Shown: positions 59,627-64,000 of the stretch, piece after piece
Position numbering within the stretch: the stretch's first letter is position 1
How the letters are laid out: each line of letters opens with the position of its first letter
NCBI GenBank assembly: GCA_034440615.1
Contig: JAOTOM010004134.1
Span: 1-64,000, forward strand
DNA: 64,000 bases
DNA from: Ashinkailepas kermadecensis
Lineage: Eukaryota > Arthropoda > Thecostraca > Neolepadidae
Reading direction: 5' to 3'
Position numbers and translations under genes: made by a program
The notes under the pieces: model-generated
What the model was told of the DNA's origin: nothing
Seen by the model: only the letters and a program-made list of their open reading frames with translations
The model's database searches: none

Positions 59627-60040
59627 GTGAGTGCGCACCGGCATCGGCATGCCGTCGCCGTCAGCGATGCATGCCAACGGTAGTGGCGTGCTTCACATCG
59701 AACGGGACGGATCCAGGCGGAGCAAACCGTATATGTACAGGCTCAGGTCAAGGTGACTCATGTATAGCATTGCTCATACTCATACTCATATCAATGGTTG
59801 TCGTGTTATCGCCTGCTCTCGGTTTTATGTAAGCCATGGGCATCAGTTAATTACACAATCGGCCCAGATCAGGTAGCTTTATGGTGCTCATTCAGATGAT
59901 CGATCAAATGATTATTAGATTTAAATTGAATATCGAATACCCCATGGTTGAAGGCTGGTGTTAGGATCGAAGACGGAAATCGTCAGTTGGTAAAATGAAA
60001 AAAGAAGCGCGTTCTGGTAATTTTTCATAACAAGACATTG

Positions 60041-60201
60041 GGGACGAGTGGTCTAGGGGTTAGATGCTCGTCTCACAATCGAAAGATTGTGGGTTCGAAT
60101 CTCACCTGTCGCTACTCTTCGCCCGCGACCAATCGGCGTGAGAGATTGGCGACGCTATATGACGCAACGGTCGACGTGTCGTAAAACCAATAACCAACCA
60201 A
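60041..60201 (+). mobile_element. tRNA-derived SINE, full copy
   Basis: Flanked by the perfect 15-bp duplication CATAACAAGACATTG (60026-60040 and 60202-60216). Both promoter boxes are intact. It lies in the intron after B56 exon 4. Confidence 0.95.
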
Positions 60202-60216
60202 CATAACAAGACATTG

Positions 60217-61638
60217 ATGCAAGTCTTATTCTGCGTCTTCGCACCGTCAAAAAGCGGCCATGATACGGCAAATCGCAAATCTCAATGTGTCAAAGTTGTT
60301 GTTGTTGTTGAGTTTGACCAGCCTGCCACCTTCTCGGTCATATCGGCTGTTTAGGAGTGCATTGATGAGTTTCTTCATAGCAGTGGGTAGATTTCGTCGA
60401 GTTTAGAGAAGAACAACGTGCTTTTTTTTCGAGTTGAGAAGTAGTGGTCCGGACGGTGCCAGAGTGGGGTAGCGGGTGTAGAATGGAGGGGTTGAGTCGG
60501 GTCATCGCCGTTTCAGTGAGCATTGCAAGCACGTAGACATGTCATACACGGTTATGGAGCTTTTTATTTCGTTTTGTGTTAAATGAGTTTTTTTTCTCGT
60601 GTTTTGGCCTTTTGTTTTGCTTTTGTTCTTCTGTTTGTTTATTAATGTTTTTTTGTGTTTTTTTTACACGTCTTGGGTAGAGCAGTGGAGGGAATAGGTG
60701 GAGGAGTTGTTAGGATGTTGTTCAATGTCGGGTGGTTTTTGGCACGGGTGTGTGGTTTTTGTTGGTAGAGGTGGTGTTTTTTTGTTTGTTGATTGATCGT
60801 GTTGTAGGTGCATTTGTAGTGAAAGAGGTGTTGTCTGAACTGTTGTAGTTGTCTGAATCTGTGATTTGTCCGAATTGGTATCGTTGGTTTTATTTTATTC
60901 GTTAACTTTATTTATTTGTTCCTCTAATGTTTAAAAAAATAATCGGCGTCTTCGTACAGGTTGTTCGTCACGTCAACATTTTACAGTCGTCAGATGGTAA
61001 CATGACACGTTATTTTGTGACCATGGCTTGGGCTTGGCTCATCGATGTAACTCAGAGACTTTCGGAGCGGTGCATCGGGCATGCTAAACCTACCTTTATA
61101 ACGACAGTCGTCTCACAACGATCAGAGAACCGAATTATCTGAGTTCGCTCTCCCCAAATGAACGGAATCTGGAGGCCATGTATGCTTTTATTTCTCATCA
61201 TTTCAGAGTTTGTCGGTTGTCATCAAGTATTTTATAGCAAGGTCAACGAGTTCCACGATTTTGCGCGTGTTAGTTTACGATTTACTTGTTCTGAAATTCG
61301 CCATAGTATGTATATACCTCGCACCTTTCGGCCTTTGGCCCTGTTCCTAAAACAGCCATGATGCATTGCGCATTGATGAATGGGGTCTGAAAGTTGATAA
61401 AGATGTAGATGGCGCTGATAGTCAATGGTCACCCAGTCTTCTTTGGCGAACCTAAAGCGCTATGTTTTGTGGGTTAGGGAGGGCAGAATCTTTATATTTA
61501 AAAAGCCTATTGTACATTTTGTAAGCAGCGTATGTTGTTTGGGCGTATTTAATTATGTTGAATGTACTTCAGACACGTCTAGATTGCTGGAATATTTACC
61601 ATTAGTGCGCTAGAAATTAGGAGAAGCAAGCCAGAAGT
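60217..61638 (+). other. No gene recognised
   Basis: A (GTT)n run at 60299-60312 begins a T/G-rich stretch to about 60960. In the minus direction this looks like the CAA-tailed 3' end of a retroelement, but no target duplication was found. Confidence 0.35.
61360..61432 (-). repeat. Left arm of a diverged inverted repeat
   Basis: The reverse complement (GGGTGACCATTGACTATCAG ... CTTTCAGACCCCATT) resembles 63137-63215 in the + direction, with a 15-bp identical core. Confidence 0.6.
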
Positions 61639-61707
61639 ATGGGTGTATGTGCGGTTCCCGGCTGCCATAAACGTGATCCATCTATCAGGTTTCCAGCAGA
61701 CTGCAAG
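61639..61707 (+). CDS. THAP-domain protein, candidate exon 1
   Basis: ATG followed by GVCAVPGCHKRDPSIRFPAD and CK, 23 codons ending at a consensus GTAAGA donor in phase 0. The pattern MGxCAVPGC...RFPxD is the typical start of a THAP zinc finger (a C2CH DNA-binding module found in transcription regulators and P-element-type transposases): the first two zinc cysteines are residues 4 and 9, and the RFP motif follows at the expected distance. The distal Cys/His pair should lie in later exons. It may be an independent gene downstream of, or nested in, the B56 gene, or part of a transposon. Only the N-terminus is visible. Confidence 0.6.
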
Positions 61708-61773
61708 GTAAGAAGGCAGAAAATTGATTTGAAAAACAACTATTGTTTGACTGCCTTTCTTTAAAATACGTAG

Positions 61774-61827
61774 TGGGAACCATTTAGGAAAGCACTGGTA
61801 AGGTACCTAGGCACATTCGGTACCAAG
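61774..61827 (+). CDS. THAP-domain protein, candidate exon 2
   Basis: Follows an acceptor (TACGTAG ending at 61773, after a T-rich tract) and encodes WEPFRKALVRYLGTFGTK before a perfect AAG|GTAAGT donor at 61828. Entry phase 0 fits exon 1, and a tryptophan with basic residues soon after the RFP motif is expected in THAP domains (W of the AVPTIF-type fold). An internal GTAAGG at 61798 could give a shorter 24-bp exon. The splice logic is good, but the sequence match is weak. Confidence 0.38.
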
Positions 61828-62379
61828 GTAAGTACGTATCTATTGTCCAGACTGTAAAGTATGGCACAAGGTTCACTGGGGCACATCAGCCCACAGTGAA
61901 AATATGCACCAATCCACACCAAGGGTGAGAAATTGACTACAATCTGCACCCCCCCCCCACCCCCAATCCATAGCCAGGAATTTGTCATGGCTAATACCTA
62001 ACTTGCTAAGATTGGATTGTTAGCCTACTTAATTTGAAACTAATAATTTGAGTTCCACCCATAAGTTATGTTCAGTCAAATTAATTTCACCAAAATTGCA
62101 TTGCAGGCTAGGTTGGGCACTGGGTATCTGGTAACCTAGAGCTAGGTACCTAACCAAGGTAGTTATTCATATGGGCCCCATTAGGGGCCCACACCCACCT
62201 CTCAGGGAGCCTGCACTGCTTGGGGCACTGACTCCCAGGGGCCCACATCTCTTGTGGGTCCTGTACACAGGAGTGGATCCAGAAAGCTGTCACGGGGGGT
62301 GACCTCATAGAGAGGGGGCCCATGCTGTGCCAGGATACCAGCCAAGAATGTCCTTCCTGGAGTAGGCAGGGTGGAAAGT

Positions 62380-62500
62380 GATGTTTGATGAGGCCTGCTA
62401 GTATTCCATGTTCCGGTCTTGGGGGGGAGCAATGTCTGGTGTGACCCACAGGTATTCCATGTGCCAATCTTGGGTGGGGGGTCTGACACTTGTGAAATTG
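62380..62500. repeat. Two-copy short tandem repeat
   Basis: GTATTCCATGTTCCGGTCTT and GTATTCCATGTGCCAATCTT begin about 60 bases apart, each followed by a G run. Confidence 0.6.
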
Positions 62501-62657
62501 TGCCCCATCTTGGGAAAATTATCGTACAGATTAAGGGGTTTAGGGTAGGCTTTAGGTCAGGTTTGGTCATGCCGGGTTAGGTTTCAGCCCCACCCAATGT
62601 GTGATGCCTGCTAAATGAATACCGGAACTTCTCAGGGAACCTGCACATCCACTAGAG

Positions 62658-62868
62658 CGGTGGTTCCCAACCTTTTTGGTCCATTTCCCCTTTCGCCTCT
62701 GGCCAAACCTGCCGTTTCCCCCTAAAAAACTGAAGTTATATTTGTATGTCACTCAAGACATCACTTACGTCAATGAGACAAATGCGTAATGGATCCCATC
62801 AAAATTTCCCCCCTGAAATACCGAATTTTCCACCCAGGGGGAAATTTCTCCCCGGTTGGGAACCACTG
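62658..62868. mobile_element. hAT-type MITE, 211 bp
   Basis: Ends are CGGTGGTTCCCAACC and, inverted, CAGTGGTTCCCAACC (14 of 15). The 8-bp target duplication is CACTAGAG (62650-62657) and CACTAGGG (62869-62876), 7 of 8. The GTGGTTCCCAACC terminus is typical of hAT/Charlie-type elements. No coding capacity. Confidence 0.88.
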
Positions 62869-63136
62869 CACTAGGGGGACCTGTAACTGTACCTCTGCAA
62901 GCCAGCGCTACCAGTCTGGCTGCTTGAAGCCAGGCATATGAGGCCTGGCCCAGCCTCCCATGTTCATGGGCACCCTTTGCACCCCCCTCCCCCTCCCACA
63001 ACCTTTCTTCAACACAATATTTCCGAAATCCTTGGCCTAAATGACTTGCAACCCTAATAAAAGCCACATGCCAACACCGACTCCCGGCAACCCCACGCAA
63101 AATGCACAGCAAAGATGGCCGACGCCTCCTCGTCGG

Positions 63137-63215
63137 GTGACCATTGCGTACAGCGCCGCCCTGGTGGCCAAATCGTAGCTTTCAGACCCCATTGATGCAT
63201 GGTGCAATTGGCCAC
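63137..63215 (+). repeat. Right arm of a diverged inverted repeat
   Basis: GGGTGACCATTGCGTACAGC ... CTTTCAGACCCCATTGATGC, partner of 61360-61432. An AAGATGGCC start-like site lies just upstream (63112-63120); its short frame (MADASSSGDHCVQRRPGGQI...) stops after 26 codons. Confidence 0.6.
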
Positions 63216-64000
63216 ACCGCGTTTGTGAAGGAGCCAACATGCGGAGTATGGTTTTCATCTGTGTTCGGTTGTTAAGAAATTGCCACCACGCGTTTTGGTT
63301 GTTTTTTTTTCGGCCTATGGCCAGTTTTGGTCTTTTATCCTCACATCAGCGATTGACATCAGATGGTGTAGATGTTGATTATGGGTCACATGATTCAGAT
63401 GATCAAACTAGTGCACATTGGTCGAATCAGGGTCATCATGGGCCAATGGTCCTGTCCATCGGTTGGAATGGTGAGTTTGGGCTAGAACCAGGATGATGCA
63501 GTGATGGGTGCAAGTGAAGTCCTGATGATGCAGTCTGGATCAGCTCTAGATGGTAATAACAGACCGGACTGTTTAGATGGCGCGACCTTTTCATGAACTG
63601 CTTCCTGATGTGTTGGTCGCCACAGGCCTGTCCAATGCTCTTCGTATACATGCAATGTATAGGACCTGCTTATGTTCCATTGTTGCTGATGATCACCTTC
63701 GATTGCATGGATTCGAAGTGTGCTCATAAATCGCTGACCATTTTGTCTTCCTTGACTGGACCAATGTCGTTCACACGCATTATCTACATAGCTTCCATGG
63801 GAGCGAGACTGTTGTGCGCTGACCGAGGTGGCCAAGGTCTGCCGATTGATGTCATTCTGGCGTCAACTGGCGTGGCTGTATTTCGCCTGTTTACCACCGT
63901 TGCTTAACTGTAATTGGTTTCGCCATAAATATTCATCCAGTTAATGTTATGCAGGGTACCGAGGAAGTTTTGTGTAATATATATCCTATTTTCCGCCAGA

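Noticed and set aside
59251..59677. Minus frames over exon 4
   Set aside because: Antisense of the B56 coding exon.
63125..63180. CTCF-like core near CGCCCTGGTGGCC
   Set aside because: Only a partial match to the consensus; not enough to call a site.

Overview
This is animal nuclear DNA: split exons with consensus splice sites, large introns, non-LTR retrotransposons, a tRNA-derived SINE family, DNA-transposon remnants and many mini- and microsatellites. There is no bacterial, phage or CRISPR content. The TTAGG-like interstitial repeats and the Ingi/I- and CR1-type LINEs suit an invertebrate, perhaps an arthropod, but that is inference.

The only host gene I can name securely is a PP2A B56 (B') regulatory subunit on the + strand, closest to the PPP2R5D / gamma-delta class. 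Four exons are recognised: 17277-17303, 22004-22054, about 27790-27973 and 59427-59626. The reading phase is compatible at every junction. The introns are about 4.7, 5.7 and 31.5 kb, and the gene runs off the right edge. A compact promoter with CRE, CCAAT, E-box and ZNF143-like motifs lies just upstream of exon 1. A candidate THAP zinc-finger gene begins at 61639, and an unidentified minus-strand three-exon candidate lies at 52716-53036.

Layout. 1-2650: degenerate 21-bp minisatellite. 2650-8250: hairpins, a TA microsatellite, a 61-bp direct repeat, no secure gene. 8253-10965: CR1-like LINE (-), intact ORF but mutated RT active site. 11436-16451: I/Ingi-type LINE (+) with 15-bp flanking repeats. 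17100-22060: promoter and exons 1-2, with a second CR1 copy and an old CR1 relic in intron 1. 25860-26970: 31-35 bp minisatellite. 27790-27973: exon 3. 28000-59400: intron 3, with SINEs, Ingi-like relics (30590-30920, 39930-43330), CpG-rich islands, a long (CCG)n tract, a hAT element (45244-46725), a TTAA-flanked element (53156-54081) and several minisatellites. 59427-64000: exon 4, a SINE, the THAP candidate and a hAT MITE.

The strongest observations outside the gene are these. A tRNA-derived SINE has eight copies, all in the sense orientation of the B56 gene and most with perfect target-site duplications, down to a 41-bp copy. Two minisatellites grew out of the coding sequence of an Ingi-like LINE. 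The palindrome TGACGTCA occurs eight times in 64 kb, three of them within 159 bp. A 926-bp TTAA-flanked element carries about ten nuclear-receptor half-sites.
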